Positions 26,127 through 35,053 are shown, counted from the first letter of the stretch. The stretch: 64,000 nucleotides of DNA from UPXZ01 sp964634605 (GCA_964634605.1 CAZWLJ010000006.1:1-64000); one strand, 5' to 3'. Numbers and translations are program-made. Notes: generated from the sequence alone by a model not told the origin.

Positions 26127-27449
26127 ATGAATTTATTCTGGAAAAGACTTTTCAAGGTGGTTCAATCCACGGCAGTTTTTGAGCGGAAAATTGATTCTGT
26201 TCAGACGACTCATTCCGAACATCTTCAGGAATATTCTGCTGATGAACTGCAGGACAAAACACGTTTGGCTGATTTTATAAATTCACCCGATTTCCTGCAG
26301 AAAAAAGAACTTTACCTGACAAAAAAATACCGGGATACCGACGAATGCCGCATCATGCGTCAATACGAAAAACTGCTCAGCGACCCGAATATAAAACGCT
26401 ATTACGAGACAAAAAACTCAGTTTCTCTCACAGAATACCTCAGTTTCAAGTCCAACCCGGAATCGCTCAATCTCAGGAATCTTTCCATCCTGGAAGTATC
26501 GGCAAAAATAGAGAAACTGAAAGCTTTCGAGCAATCAGCTGAATACAGGAACTATACACAATATCACGATTCTCTGGCTGTACGTGAGTTTGAAGAACTC
26601 AGAAAGAGGGTGTCGGAACCCGATTTTCAGCAGGCAAATGCATTCTGGGCAAATCCCGACCGATGGGAAACAACACGCGAATACCGAATGGAACAGCGTT
26701 ACCGCGAACTCATCGGCGAACAAACTTCGACCCCGGCAAAACGTAACAAAACCTCTGTTTTCAGAAAATACAGCCAGGTGAAACTTACTTTCAACGAACG
26801 GTTCGACTGGAACAAACCCGAAGAATCGCGCTGGTCGGCCGGATTTCATTCCGGTAATCCCCGTCTGGTGGGAAATTATTCCTTTGTGAATGAAAAACAG
26901 GCAAATAACAACGGGCGCAACGTGAGCACCTCGAACGGAGTGCTGACGATACATACCGTCGAATTGCCTGCCCGAACGCTTGCATGGGATGTACAAAAGG
27001 GCTTTGTGGAAAGAGATTTTAGCCATACCTCCGATGTGATTCAAACCGCAGCTTCATTCCGCCAGAAATATGGAATCTTCAGCGCGAAAATCAGATGCAG
27101 CGGAGCTCTGAATCATGCCCTGTGGCTGAGCGGCGAAAGAAAACTGCCCCACGTCAGTCTTTTCCATTTCGATGGCTCTGAAATAACGATGGGCAATGCC
27201 AACCAGCATAAGATGGATGGAATATCCATAAAAGGAATTCCTGAAACACAGTTTTACATCTATACGCTGGAGTGGACACCGCGGGCAATGGTTTGGTACG
27301 TAAACAACCTCGAAGTGTATCGAACGACTGAAAATATTCCCCACGATGCACTGTATATTGGCATAAATTCATTCATACCCGGAAAATCGGAAGCTGTGCC
27401 CGGAAAACTGGAAGTGGACTGGATTAAAGTATGGGAAGTAAGGGAATAG
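26127..27449 (+). CDS. GH16-fold protein lacking the catalytic residues, with helical N-terminal region
   Basis: A 440-residue protein without a signal peptide or lipobox. Residues 1-215 form a charged helical region with repeating units of the form x-D-F/Y-...-Y-...-L (SPDFLQKKEL, SDPNIKRYYE, SAEYRNYTQY, EPDFQQANAF). Residues about 220-440 match the GH16 jelly roll: FNERFDW, RQKYGIFSAKIR, ALWLSG, YTLEWTPRAMVWYVNN, and a final VDWIKVWEV strand. Where active GH16 enzymes have ExDxxE the sequence is PHVSLFHFDG, with H342, S344 and H347 where E, D and E are expected. It should therefore be inactive as a glycosidase and may act as a glycan-binding scaffold, which is inference. It is the first gene of a surface-glycan locus, with the Stealth gene starting 31 nt later. 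Confidence 0.75.
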   Translation: MNLFWKRLFKVVQSTAVFERKIDSVQTTHSEHLQEYSADELQDKTRLADFINSPDFLQKKELYLTKKYRDTDECRIMRQYEKLLSDPNIKRYYETKNSVSLTEYLSFKSNPESLNLRNLSILEVSAKIEKLKAFEQSAEYRNYTQYHDSLAVREFEELRKRVSEPDFQQANAFWANPDRWETTREYRMEQRYRELIGEQTSTPAKRNKTSVFRKYSQVKLTFNERFDWNKPEESRWSAGFHSGNPRLVGNYSFVNEKQANNNGRNVSTSNGVLTIHTVELPARTLAWDVQKGFVERDFSHTSDVIQTAASFRQKYGIFSAKIRCSGALNHALWLSGERKLPHVSLFHFDGSEITMGNANQHKMDGISIKGIPETQFYIYTLEWTPRAMVWYVNNLEVYRTTENIPHDALYIGINSFIPGKSEAVPGKLEVDWIKVWEVRE

Positions 27450-27480
27450 CATTCAGAGACGACTTTTATCCGATGATAAA

Positions 27481-28473
27481 ATGACAGAGAAAGAGAAAGT
27501 GAACGAAATCGACATCGACATTGTAATAGCCTGGGTAGATGGTAACGACCCCAATCATCAGCAGAAAATACGTCCTTATTTAAATCCGCGGGCACAGAAA
27601 TCAGACGACATTGCAGGACCTACCCGATACCGGTCATCCGGCGAAATATTTTATTGTGTTGCCTCTGTATTGCGTTTTGCACCTTTTGTACGTAAAATAT
27701 TCATTGTTACCGACGGGCAAAATCCCGGTTTAGAGGATTTCATTCAGAATAATTTCCCCGAAAATAAAATTCCCGTAGAGATAGTGGACCACAAAGTTAT
27801 TTTCAGGGGGTATGAGGAATATCTGCCGGTTTTCAATAGTCGTGCTGTGGAAACATGTATCTACAGGATTCCCGGATTAAGCGAAAACTATGTTTATTTC
27901 AACGATGATTTCTTCCTGATTCGTCCGGTGGAAAAATCCGACTGGTACGTGGAGGATAAAATAGTGGCTTACGGTTACTGGCGAAATCTGATTTCCGACC
28001 GACTTTTGTGGCTTATTAAACCAATGAAGAATGGTCATAAACCGGTTGGATTCAAAGATGGAATGATAATGGCCGCCCGGAAATATGGTAAAATGTGGCG
28101 TTATTTCCATCTCGATCACATGCCTCACCCGCTGAAAAAGAGCGTAATCGAGGATTATTTCCAGAATAATCCGGATCATTTTAGTTCAAATATTTCTCAT
28201 AAATTCCGGAGTGGAAAGCAGTTTAACACCAACGAAATTTACTACTTGTCCATGCTGGATGCCGGTAAAGCAATCGTCAGGCCTGCCTCAGGTAATTTGC
28301 TGTATATCAAACCTGTGAACCGCGGTGAAAAATACCTGAAAAGAAAACTTGCCGCGTACGAAACTGATAAGGGATTGAAATTTTGTTGTATCGGCTCGCT
28401 GGATATGGCTACAGAAGCTGACCGCTCCACCCTGCTGAACTGGCTGAAAGATGTCATTAATATTATTATCTGA
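27481..28473 (+). CDS. Stealth-family sugar-phosphate transferase
   Basis: Stealth proteins transfer hexose-1-phosphate units to build phosphodiester-linked capsular glycans, as in the GlcNAc-1-phosphotransferase family. The conserved regions are visible in order: CR1 (DIDIVIAWVDGND, 11-23), CR2 starting RYRSSGEI and including KIFIVTDGQ, HKVIF, FNSRAVE, RIPGLSE and YFNDDFFL, CR3 around HMPHPLKKS, and a shorter CR4-like end (KFCCIGSLDMA). No signal peptide, so it is cytoplasmic. The length of 330 residues is usual. Its presence suggests that the surface polymer made here contains phosphodiester linkages. It sits 1 nt before the next glycosyltransferase gene. Confidence 0.9.
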   Translation: MTEKEKVNEIDIDIVIAWVDGNDPNHQQKIRPYLNPRAQKSDDIAGPTRYRSSGEIFYCVASVLRFAPFVRKIFIVTDGQNPGLEDFIQNNFPENKIPVEIVDHKVIFRGYEEYLPVFNSRAVETCIYRIPGLSENYVYFNDDFFLIRPVEKSDWYVEDKIVAYGYWRNLISDRLLWLIKPMKNGHKPVGFKDGMIMAARKYGKMWRYFHLDHMPHPLKKSVIEDYFQNNPDHFSSNISHKFRSGKQFNTNEIYYLSMLDAGKAIVRPASGNLLYIKPVNRGEKYLKRKLAAYETDKGLKFCCIGSLDMATEADRSTLLNWLKDVINIII

Positions 28474-28474
28474 G

Positions 28475-29293
28475 ATGAACTGCAAAGCAACGGTCATAAT
28501 TTCCGTTTACGACAATACGAAGTTCCTGAAACTGGTGCTGGATTCTCTGAAAATGCAATCCGAGAAAAATTTCGAGATAATTATTTCGGAGGACGGGCAA
28601 AGCGAAGCTATGAAAACATTTGTAGCAGATTATCCGTTTGTGAATGAATTTCAGCATCTTACGCAGACCGACCAAGGCTGGCAAAAAAACAAAGCGCTCA
28701 ACAATGCCATCAGGCATGCAAAGTCAGACTGGCTCATTTTTATCGACGGTGATTGCGTGCTGCATCACCGTTTTGTGGAAATGCACCTGAGGTATGCCCG
28801 CGAAAATGTAATTTTAGCCGGTAAAAGAGTGAAATTAGACCCGGAAACTTCTGATTCACTGGAGAAAAACATTTCCGGAACTTTGCCTCACCTGCAAAAA
28901 ACGTTCTTAAAAAAACTTTTTTTTGGCAAAGGTAAAATAGTATTTATCGAAGAGAGTTTTTTTATATCGCCTGACGGTTGGTTGCGTTTTGTACCTGCGC
29001 TCCGCAAAGCAAAGCGCCTGATTGGCTGTAACATGTCTTTTTCCAAAAAAGCCATTTATGCCATCAACGGATTTGACGAAGAGTACACGCTGCCTGCCGT
29101 TGGCGAGGATACGGATTTGGCGTGGAGGTTTGCAGCTGCCGGTTTTCGCCTGCAGCCGGTTCGGAATCTGGCAGTTCAGTATCATCTGTATCATCGGGAA
29201 AACTGGACCGACAAGACTGAAAATATGATGCGTATGCAGAAAAATAAATCTGAAAACAGATATATTTGTACCCACGGATTAAATCAACTTTGA
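28475..29293 (+). CDS. family 2 glycosyltransferase with galactosyltransferase-type C-terminal domain
   Basis: A 272-residue GT-A enzyme. The start is ATG 28475, directly after the Stealth stop, which gives MNCKATVIISVYDN. An earlier in-frame ATG at 28451 would overlap the neighbour. The nucleotide-binding start (VIISVYDN), IISEDGQ, and the DxD-like FIDGDCVL are seen, and the C-terminal part has GFDEEY...GEDTDLAWR, as in the Glyco_transf_7C extension of GT2/chondroitin-type enzymes. The donor sugar cannot be deduced. It is part of the glycan locus, cytoplasmic face of the membrane. Confidence 0.88.
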   Translation: MNCKATVIISVYDNTKFLKLVLDSLKMQSEKNFEIIISEDGQSEAMKTFVADYPFVNEFQHLTQTDQGWQKNKALNNAIRHAKSDWLIFIDGDCVLHHRFVEMHLRYARENVILAGKRVKLDPETSDSLEKNISGTLPHLQKTFLKKLFFGKGKIVFIEESFFISPDGWLRFVPALRKAKRLIGCNMSFSKKAIYAINGFDEEYTLPAVGEDTDLAWRFAAAGFRLQPVRNLAVQYHLYHRENWTDKTENMMRMQKNKSENRYICTHGLNQL

Positions 29294-29302
29294 CAATGAA
29301 TT

Positions 29303-30199
29303 ATGATTTCAATTATCATCTGTTCCAGACATCCGGATATTTCTGCTTCGCTTAGGGAAAATATAAATGAAACAGCGGGAGTTGAATCTGAAATCATCGT
29401 CGTTGATAATTCAAAAAATGAATACTCCATTATTTCAGCTTACAACGCAGGTTGTAACCTGAGCCGGTTTCCATATTTATGTTTTCTTCACGAAGATGTG
29501 CTTTTCAGAACCAAAGGCTGGGGTGTCAATCTCATTCGCCATCTATCGGATAAAGATACTGGTATTATCGGGGTTGCCGGTGGAAAAATAATGACGAAAG
29601 TGCCCGCTTCGTGGGCGGTAGGAGGGAGATGCATACATATTATTCAACATCTGAGGAATAAAAAGACAGCCCCGGCTGAAGTGAAGGACCCTCCGGAATT
29701 CGGTGGTAACCGATTGCCTGTGGTACTGCTTGACGGTGTTTTCCTTGCCATGCGAAAAGAGTTGTTTGATGTTGTCAGATTTGATGAAACAATACCGGGC
29801 TTTCACGGTTACGATTTTGATATATCCGCCCAGGCTGCGGTAGCTGGTTTCAATAATTATGTGGTATATGATATTCTGCTCGAACATTTCTCGGAGGGCA
29901 ACAGAGATGCTTCTTATTACATCAACCTGACGAATATCCACAAAAAATGGGAAAGTAAACTGCCCTTGTTCAATATCGACGAGCCGGATGAAATCCGTAA
30001 GAACATGGACAGTGCAGAGGCAAAAATTCTTGCAAAATATATCCGGAGACTTGCACGAACCGGTTTTTCTGTCGCTGAAATTGTAAGTAATGCAACTTAC
30101 TTTTCCAACATCCTGAATACCGGAGTGGCAAAAAACAAGCTCCGGTTTATCCGCCTGAAAATAATTTTCGAAAGGATTTTTAATTCAAAAAAGAATTAA
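29303..30199 (+). CDS. glycosyltransferase (GT2, StrF-like group)
   Basis: A 298-residue protein opening with MISIIICSRHPD and VDNSKNEYSI, then CFLHEDVLF (the metal-binding H-x-D variant) and LDGVFLAMRKELFD, then GFHGYDFDIS. These are the hallmarks of the Glyco_tranf_2_5/StrF-like set of GT-A enzymes, which have HEDV in place of DDD. The last 80 residues are helical and basic, perhaps a membrane-association region. It starts 10 nt after the previous gene and is probably co-transcribed with it. The acceptor is unknown. Confidence 0.85.
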   Translation: MISIIICSRHPDISASLRENINETAGVESEIIVVDNSKNEYSIISAYNAGCNLSRFPYLCFLHEDVLFRTKGWGVNLIRHLSDKDTGIIGVAGGKIMTKVPASWAVGGRCIHIIQHLRNKKTAPAEVKDPPEFGGNRLPVVLLDGVFLAMRKELFDVVRFDETIPGFHGYDFDISAQAAVAGFNNYVVYDILLEHFSEGNRDASYYINLTNIHKKWESKLPLFNIDEPDEIRKNMDSAEAKILAKYIRRLARTGFSVAEIVSNATYFSNILNTGVAKNKLRFIRLKIIFERIFNSKKN

Positions 30200-30295
30200 T
30201 TTACGGTTTTGAGAAACAGTGTTTTTGAAGAGTGGTAAAAAATTAATCACATCACAAATCGGGATAAAATATCCTGTAACAAGTTGAAAAAGAAT

Positions 30296-31750
30296 ATGCT
30301 GCAATTTTTTAAAAAAAATATATTTGTTTTTTCGGTATCACTCGTCACTCTCGTTGCCGTGATTCTGATACGTTATGTATTCGCCGGCAGCAGTATTATA
30401 TCGAAGGAATATCTGCCTACGGCTGCCGGTTTGCTTCAGGTAATATTTTTGCTGGTTTTTCTTGCCATCGGGCTGGCTGACTTTTTAAAAACAAACAGGC
30501 GGATCCGGAATCTCTTTACGCTCCGAAGTGCATTAATCGCGTCCGTTGTTGTTTCTCTTATACTTTCCATTACCAAACCGTCTGTTGGGTATTATGCAAG
30601 TGGAATTTTTGTTTTTTTTGCACTGCTTTATTTCTTCAGCCTGATGAAAATTTATGCTTTCAATAAAGTGTATTTTTTCCTGATTGCTTTTGCACTCCTG
30701 CAAATAATCGGCGCTTTCTTCAACGGTTCTGAATTCCGTTTTCCCGAGAAAGTGTATTCTTTCCTGATTTTCCCGATAGCCTACAGCCTTTTCGATTTCG
30801 GTAAACAAACGTACCTGCGTATCCTGAGAGTGGTTTTCAGGGTGTTGTTTGTTTTTATCTGTATTTCGCTGGTGTTTTGGATTTACAACGTAAATGTTTT
30901 TGATGAATCACTGAAAGAATGGGTAACTACCAAACTTGCCGTTGACGGACTTTACAATACCTATGCTCTGATCGGTGTCTGGAGTATGTATGAGCACCCT
31001 ACTTATATTTCGCTGGTGCTGCTGTCGGGCCTTATTGCCGGATTTTATCTGTATTTCAAAAAGGATAAGCTGGCATACGTTTCAGTTTGGGAGATCGTTG
31101 TTTTTTCTGCTTCGTTGCTGATGCTCGAACTGGCTTACGAAAGCAGAGTGGGACTTGTCTCGGCGGCTCTGGTGATAACGGTGAGCCTGTTCTATTATAT
31201 GAAATTAAAATCTTCCTATTATAAACTCGCCTTTTTTTCTCTCATACTTTTTGGCAGTGTATTCTTCCTGATGAAAACGGATAAACTCGACATGATGTGG
31301 AGTGATAATGTACGTAAAGTGGATTATACACTGGCTGTCAATTATATAAAAGATCATTTCTGGTGGGGAACCGGAACGGGAAATCAGCATCTGGCGCTGG
31401 AGTATCAGGAAAAAATAATGAACGAACTCCCAAAATCAATCAATAAAAAAACATACGTTCACAACCAGTTTCTGGGTGAGATGGTACAGTTTGGAGTCAC
31501 CGGACTGATTGTGTTGCTGGTGGTTGTCGGGGGTTTGGTTTTTTATTCGTTTAAATCACGCAGTTATCTGTTGCAGCTGTTTCTGTTTGTGTATTTCCTC
31601 TTCATGCTGGTCGAAGAACCGTTGTACGTACAGCCCGGTATCACCCGTTTTATTGTATTTTTCTCCTTGTTCACAGCCGTCGGGGAGGCAAATAATTGCC
31701 GGAGATATGTTGATTTACGGCAATGGTTTTCTAAAAGTAAGCCTTCGTAG
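30296..31750 (+). CDS. O-antigen ligase/polymerase-like membrane protein (Wzy_C type)
   Basis: A 484-residue integral membrane protein with about 11-12 hydrophobic segments. The start is taken at ATG 30296 (MLQFFKKN), since the only in-frame alternative nearby is TTG 30284. The region with LAYESRVGLVSAALVITV followed by a large periplasmic loop and WWGTGTGNQHLAL corresponds to the Wzy_C/WaaL motif of O-antigen ligases and polymerases. GNQHL and HNQFLGEM carry the conserved His in the loop. It would polymerise or ligate the surface glycan at the periplasmic face. Its 3' end overlaps the convergent next gene by 36 nt. Confidence 0.85.
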   Translation: MLQFFKKNIFVFSVSLVTLVAVILIRYVFAGSSIISKEYLPTAAGLLQVIFLLVFLAIGLADFLKTNRRIRNLFTLRSALIASVVVSLILSITKPSVGYYASGIFVFFALLYFFSLMKIYAFNKVYFFLIAFALLQIIGAFFNGSEFRFPEKVYSFLIFPIAYSLFDFGKQTYLRILRVVFRVLFVFICISLVFWIYNVNVFDESLKEWVTTKLAVDGLYNTYALIGVWSMYEHPTYISLVLLSGLIAGFYLYFKKDKLAYVSVWEIVVFSASLLMLELAYESRVGLVSAALVITVSLFYYMKLKSSYYKLAFFSLILFGSVFFLMKTDKLDMMWSDNVRKVDYTLAVNYIKDHFWWGTGTGNQHLALEYQEKIMNELPKSINKKTYVHNQFLGEMVQFGVTGLIVLLVVVGGLVFYSFKSRSYLLQLFLFVYFLFMLVEEPLYVQPGITRFIVFFSLFTAVGEANNCRRYVDLRQWFSKSKPS

Positions 31751-32509
31751 CTGGTTATATCCTTTTTTGTATTTCTGATGCTGCTGCAGTAGTTCGAGCG
31801 GATTCTCGAGCAGCGGAGCGTAAAGTTCCCTGTGTTTTTCGTAAATGAACCTGGTTACAAACGCATTTTCGCCTGTATCCCTGTATTTTCTCTGAGTGGA
31901 TTCTTTGTGCTTTCTGTAAAATAAATAATTTTTCCTTATTTTGTAAACCTCACCGCCTCTTTTAAGCAGGTTAATCCAGAATTCCCAGTCTTCGCAGAAT
32001 CTCAGCTCCGGTTCGTAGCCGTTTGTTTTATCGTAACCGGCTCTTCTGTACATCGATGTATTGTGTATCGAAACCTTGATGAGGAAATCGTTGAAATTAT
32101 ATTCCGGAAGTTTCCATCTGCCTCTTTTTCTGCCGAAAAATACAGCCTCACACGTTACTACAGCTATTTGAGGATTGTTCTGCAGTATTTCTGCAGCTTC
32201 GCGTACATAATCCGGATGAATGAGGTCATCGGAATCAAGCGGAAGGATGAATTCGCCCGATGAAGCTGCAATGGCTTTATTGCGGGCTGTCGAGATGTTG
32301 TTTACATCCTGATGGATAAGGCGAAACCGGTCTTTGTCCTGGATAAATTTCTTAATTTCATCCGCTGAATTATCATTCGAGTTATTATCCACAATGATAC
32401 ATTCAAAATTCTGATAATTAATACGCTGAACACATTCAAGCGTTTCGACAATGTATTTCTCGCGGTTGTAGCAGGGTATGATAATTGAAACTTTGGGTTC
32501 GATGGTCAT
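31715..32509 (-). CDS. family 2 glycosyltransferase
   Basis: A 264-residue GT-A enzyme on the minus strand. Start at ATG 32509 (MTIEPKVSIIIPCYNRE), as an upstream ATG at 32518 adds only three residues. Motifs: SIIIPCYNRE, DNNSND, the metal-binding LDSDDLI, and CEDWEFWINLL, the general-base ED of GT2 enzymes. The tail is basic and has KYKKGYNQLRR. It is a typical GT2 of cell-surface glycan synthesis. Transcribed opposite to the preceding genes and tail-to-tail with the ligase gene. Confidence 0.9.
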   Translation of the reverse strand: MTIEPKVSIIIPCYNREKYIVETLECVQRINYQNFECIIVDNNSNDNSADEIKKFIQDKDRFRLIHQDVNNISTARNKAIAASSGEFILPLDSDDLIHPDYVREAAEILQNNPQIAVVTCEAVFFGRKRGRWKLPEYNFNDFLIKVSIHNTSMYRRAGYDKTNGYEPELRFCEDWEFWINLLKRGGEVYKIRKNYLFYRKHKESTQRKYRDTGENAFVTRFIYEKHRELYAPLLENPLELLQQHQKYKKGYNQLRRLTFRKPLP

Positions 32510-32542
32510 TTGATACAAAATTATTGCGTTTTAAGCATTTTA

Positions 32543-33379
32543 TTAGATGATCGTTTTCTTAAATCTTTCCGGAATTTTTACCACCCATTTGAATGGACCC
32601 ATGGAAGGTTTATTCAAGGCATATACCGGCCTGAATATCGTTTGCATTACACGTGCAACCGGTATAATTCTTTCTCCGTCAAGCGCTTTCCTGTCAGTTA
32701 CCATACTTATAGTTCTGGCTCTTTTCTTCATGTGGCGTTCCCAGCCCGATGCCATCCGGTCCTTGTCCTGAAAACGAGCCATCACCATGTCGTAATCAAA
32801 TACTCCGAAATGAAACAGGTAAAGATTTTTGTCTATTCTGAAATTATGTCCTTTGATGCGGTGAAATCCCGAACCCCACGTTACGGGTTTGCTCAGAACT
32901 ACCGGTTTGGTGTAGCGCGGTGAAAGTACAGCATAGCTTCTTTGTGCAAGAAATGAAGAATTTTCGTTGATTGTGTTTTCAGTACTCATTTTTTGTCCTA
33001 CATCCAAACCCAGGCCGGAAACTGAACTGTCGATACTGATTTTGCTCAGATATGATTGCAGCGTTTCGTTTAATGCAGGATCAACCACCAGAAATTCATC
33101 CGCATCGGTACCAATCACCAGATCATAGCGTTGCAGCAAACCGGCAGCCACGTTTGAAAGGTGAGTGAGTCGTCTTTTTTCGGCAGAAACAACCTGCCCC
33201 TTAATCCGCTCACAGTGAACAACCGTTGCTTCACCCGCTGTGGGCGGCACAGGCTGATCGGTCCCGTCGAGATAAATATACAGATTTTCCTTGCCTAACT
33301 GTGCTCCGTAGTACTCAATCCAGTGCTTCAGAAAAAAAGCATCGTTTCGGGCCATGGTGATTGCAGCTATTTTTTTCAT
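32543..33379 (-). CDS. glycosyltransferase (Glyco_tranf_2_4/GT92-like)
   Basis: A 278-residue protein opening with ITMARNDAFFLKHWIEYY, the hallmark of the group that includes GT92 and Bacteroidota LPS glycosyltransferases. The metal-binding motif is TDADEFL. Later residues (WGSGFHRIKGH, LYLFHFGVFD) fit the acceptor-binding half. The C-terminus is strongly basic. It is separated from the downstream GT2 gene by 33 nt, so the two are probably co-transcribed on the minus strand. Confidence 0.85.
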   Translation of the reverse strand: MKKIAAITMARNDAFFLKHWIEYYGAQLGKENLYIYLDGTDQPVPPTAGEATVVHCERIKGQVVSAEKRRLTHLSNVAAGLLQRYDLVIGTDADEFLVVDPALNETLQSYLSKISIDSSVSGLGLDVGQKMSTENTINENSSFLAQRSYAVLSPRYTKPVVLSKPVTWGSGFHRIKGHNFRIDKNLYLFHFGVFDYDMVMARFQDKDRMASGWERHMKKRARTISMVTDRKALDGERIIPVARVMQTIFRPVYALNKPSMGPFKWVVKIPERFKKTII

Positions 33380-33582
33380 CTGTTGATATTTTTTATTTTT
33401 TTCACATTAAGGTCAGATAGAACACACCGTTAAGCATTACCATGTGTTTGAGAATTTTCTCAGAAGGCTGTATCATCATGTGAGGAATGTTTATTGTTAT
33501 ACAAAATTAAGAATAAATCTCTAACTTTGTGTGGATATTTCATAACTTTTGTCATTCGAATAATTTGCATACCCTAATCTGC

Positions 33583-34416
33583 ATGCATTTCAAAAAAATC
33601 TACATCGAAATCAGCAATAGTTGCAATTACGATTGCAGTTTTTGCTTCCGGAGCAAACGCCCTAAACGCTTTATGTCCGCCGAAGAGTTTCGGTTTGTTG
33701 CCCGGGAAGTAAAATCATTTACAGACTACATATATTTGCACGTACTGGGCGAACCGCTTTTACATCCGCATTTCAGGGAAATACTGCAGATAGCATCGGC
33801 CGAAAAACTGATGGTAAATATCAGCACCAACGGAAGTCTGCTCGCAAGGCATGCCGGTTATTTGCTTAATCATCCTGTTCGTCAGCTTAATGTGTCGCTG
33901 CACGATGCCGAAGAAAATGTTCCGAAGGAAAAATGGAACGAATATATCCTTTCGATGCTCGAAATTGCATCGTCACTTTCGACAAAATCGTACATCAACT
34001 TCAGGCTCTGGAATCAGTCAAATGAATCGAGTGGGGAGTTTAATGAGCTCTGTTTCAGCTTGATGCGCGATTATTATCACCTTCCTGATAATTTTCAGAA
34101 AATCCGGGCAAATGAACGGAATATAACACTCGCACCTGATACCTATCTTCAGCTGGCACCCCGATTTGAATGGACGGATGCTCCCTTTTCGGAAATCAAA
34201 ACCTGCTACGGCTTGCATGATCAGATTGCTGTACTTTCGGATGGAAGCGTTGTGCCCTGTTGCATCGATGCTGATGCCAATCTGTTGCTTGGGAATGTGT
34301 TTACCGGTAATCTGGCTGATATACTACAAACTGAAAAAGCACAACGTATCCGCAGGGGTTTTGAAAATCATTTGGCCGTAGAGGATTGGTGCCGTAAGTG
34401 CGGATTCAGGGTTTAA
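33583..34416 (+). CDS. radical SAM/SPASM-like protein
   Basis: A 277-residue protein. Start at ATG 33583 (MHFKKIYIEISNS). The frame is open from 33529, but an exact -7 box (TAACTTTG, 33522-33529) makes the upstream start unlikely. The iron-sulphur motif CxxxCxxC is C14-C18-C21 (CNYDCSFC). A TIM-barrel pattern follows (LHVLGEPLLHP, VNISTNGSLL). The C-terminal region holds extra Cys (CYGLHDQ, CCIDADA, DWCRKCGF) that would bind an auxiliary cluster as in SPASM proteins. Substrate unknown. Placed between a glycosyltransferase pair and DUF4395, it might modify a peptide or a sugar. No small precursor-peptide gene is evident beside it. Confidence 0.85.
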   Translation: MHFKKIYIEISNSCNYDCSFCFRSKRPKRFMSAEEFRFVAREVKSFTDYIYLHVLGEPLLHPHFREILQIASAEKLMVNISTNGSLLARHAGYLLNHPVRQLNVSLHDAEENVPKEKWNEYILSMLEIASSLSTKSYINFRLWNQSNESSGEFNELCFSLMRDYYHLPDNFQKIRANERNITLAPDTYLQLAPRFEWTDAPFSEIKTCYGLHDQIAVLSDGSVVPCCIDADANLLLGNVFTGNLADILQTEKAQRIRRGFENHLAVEDWCRKCGFRV

Positions 34417-34452
34417 TTTTTCCCGGTTTTAAACCACGCCTCCCGTATTCAT

Positions 34453-34480
34453 GGTATAAAAAATACCTTGTTCGGGGTAT
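34453..34480 (+). promoter_or_regulatory. overlapping palindromes upstream of DUF4395 (candidate operator)
   Basis: GGTAT (34453-34457), ATACC (34463-34467) and GGTAT (34476-34480) form two alternative inverted repeats. ATACC...GGTAT overlaps the -33 box of the promoter that follows. The second repeat loosely resembles CsoR/CstR-type operators (ATACCC...GGGTAT), which is inference, and no such regulator gene lies in the window. Confidence 0.35.
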
Positions 34481-34510
34481 TGTGGTGTGCGTGTGGCTGA
34501 AGTAATTTTG
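34479..34510 (+). promoter_or_regulatory. Bacteroidota promoter of the DUF4395 gene
   Basis: ATTG (34479-34482), 20 nt, TAATTTTG (34503-34510). The transcript would start near 34517, some 20 nt before the ATG. Confidence 0.6.
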
Positions 34511-34536
34511 CATGATAAACAATAATCTTTCAATGT

Positions 34537-34977
34537 ATGAAAACAGCCCTTTGCCCCATTTCATATAAAAGAATCAACGGAAATATTGCACGTGGTAATG
34601 CTGTTGTTACCGTGCTGCTTCTGACGGTTTACGTGTTGACTGCCAGTCCGTTTGTGATTGCGTTTCTTTTACTCGATTTTTTGCTCCGGAGTTTTGAAAT
34701 GACAAGATACAGTCCGGTAGCAATTTTGTCTGCTCAGGGGAATAAATGGTTGAATATCAGTCCTTCAATCATCAATGCAGGACCAAAATTATTCTCTGCC
34801 CGTGTTGGAGCTGTTTTCTGTTTTTTGGTCTTCGTTTCGTTACTTGCCGGGTGGGATACCGTGGCATGGATTATTACAGCTATATTCGGAGTTTGTGCAT
34901 TTCTGGAAGCTGTTTTTGGATTTTGTGTGGCTTGTACTGTTTATCCATACGTTTTCGGTCTGTTTAAAAGGTTGTAG
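34537..34977 (+). CDS. DUF4395 membrane protein
   Basis: A 146-residue protein with about four hydrophobic helices. The N-terminus (CPISYKRINGNIARGNA) and the FCVACTVYPYV end, with a Cys pair near residues 131-134, are the conserved features of DUF4395. Family members are often found beside thiol or sulphur-related genes, from memory, but their function is not established. Single-gene unit with its own promoter and a terminator shared with the convergent acyltransferase gene. Confidence 0.8.
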   Translation: MKTALCPISYKRINGNIARGNAVVTVLLLTVYVLTASPFVIAFLLLDFLLRSFEMTRYSPVAILSAQGNKWLNISPSIINAGPKLFSARVGAVFCFLVFVSLLAGWDTVAWIITAIFGVCAFLEAVFGFCVACTVYPYVFGLFKRL

Positions 34978-35014
34978 CCTTACTCATACTTTATCGAAAC
35001 TATTCATAAAAAAG

Positions 35015-35048
35015 AAACGTGAGATTCAATTATCAGAATCTCACGTTT
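35015..35048. terminator. bidirectional terminator
   Basis: A 13-bp stem AAACGTGAGATTC (35015-35027) and its complement (35036-35048) with an 8-nt loop lies between convergent genes. Confidence 0.75.
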
Positions 35049-35053
35049 TCAAC

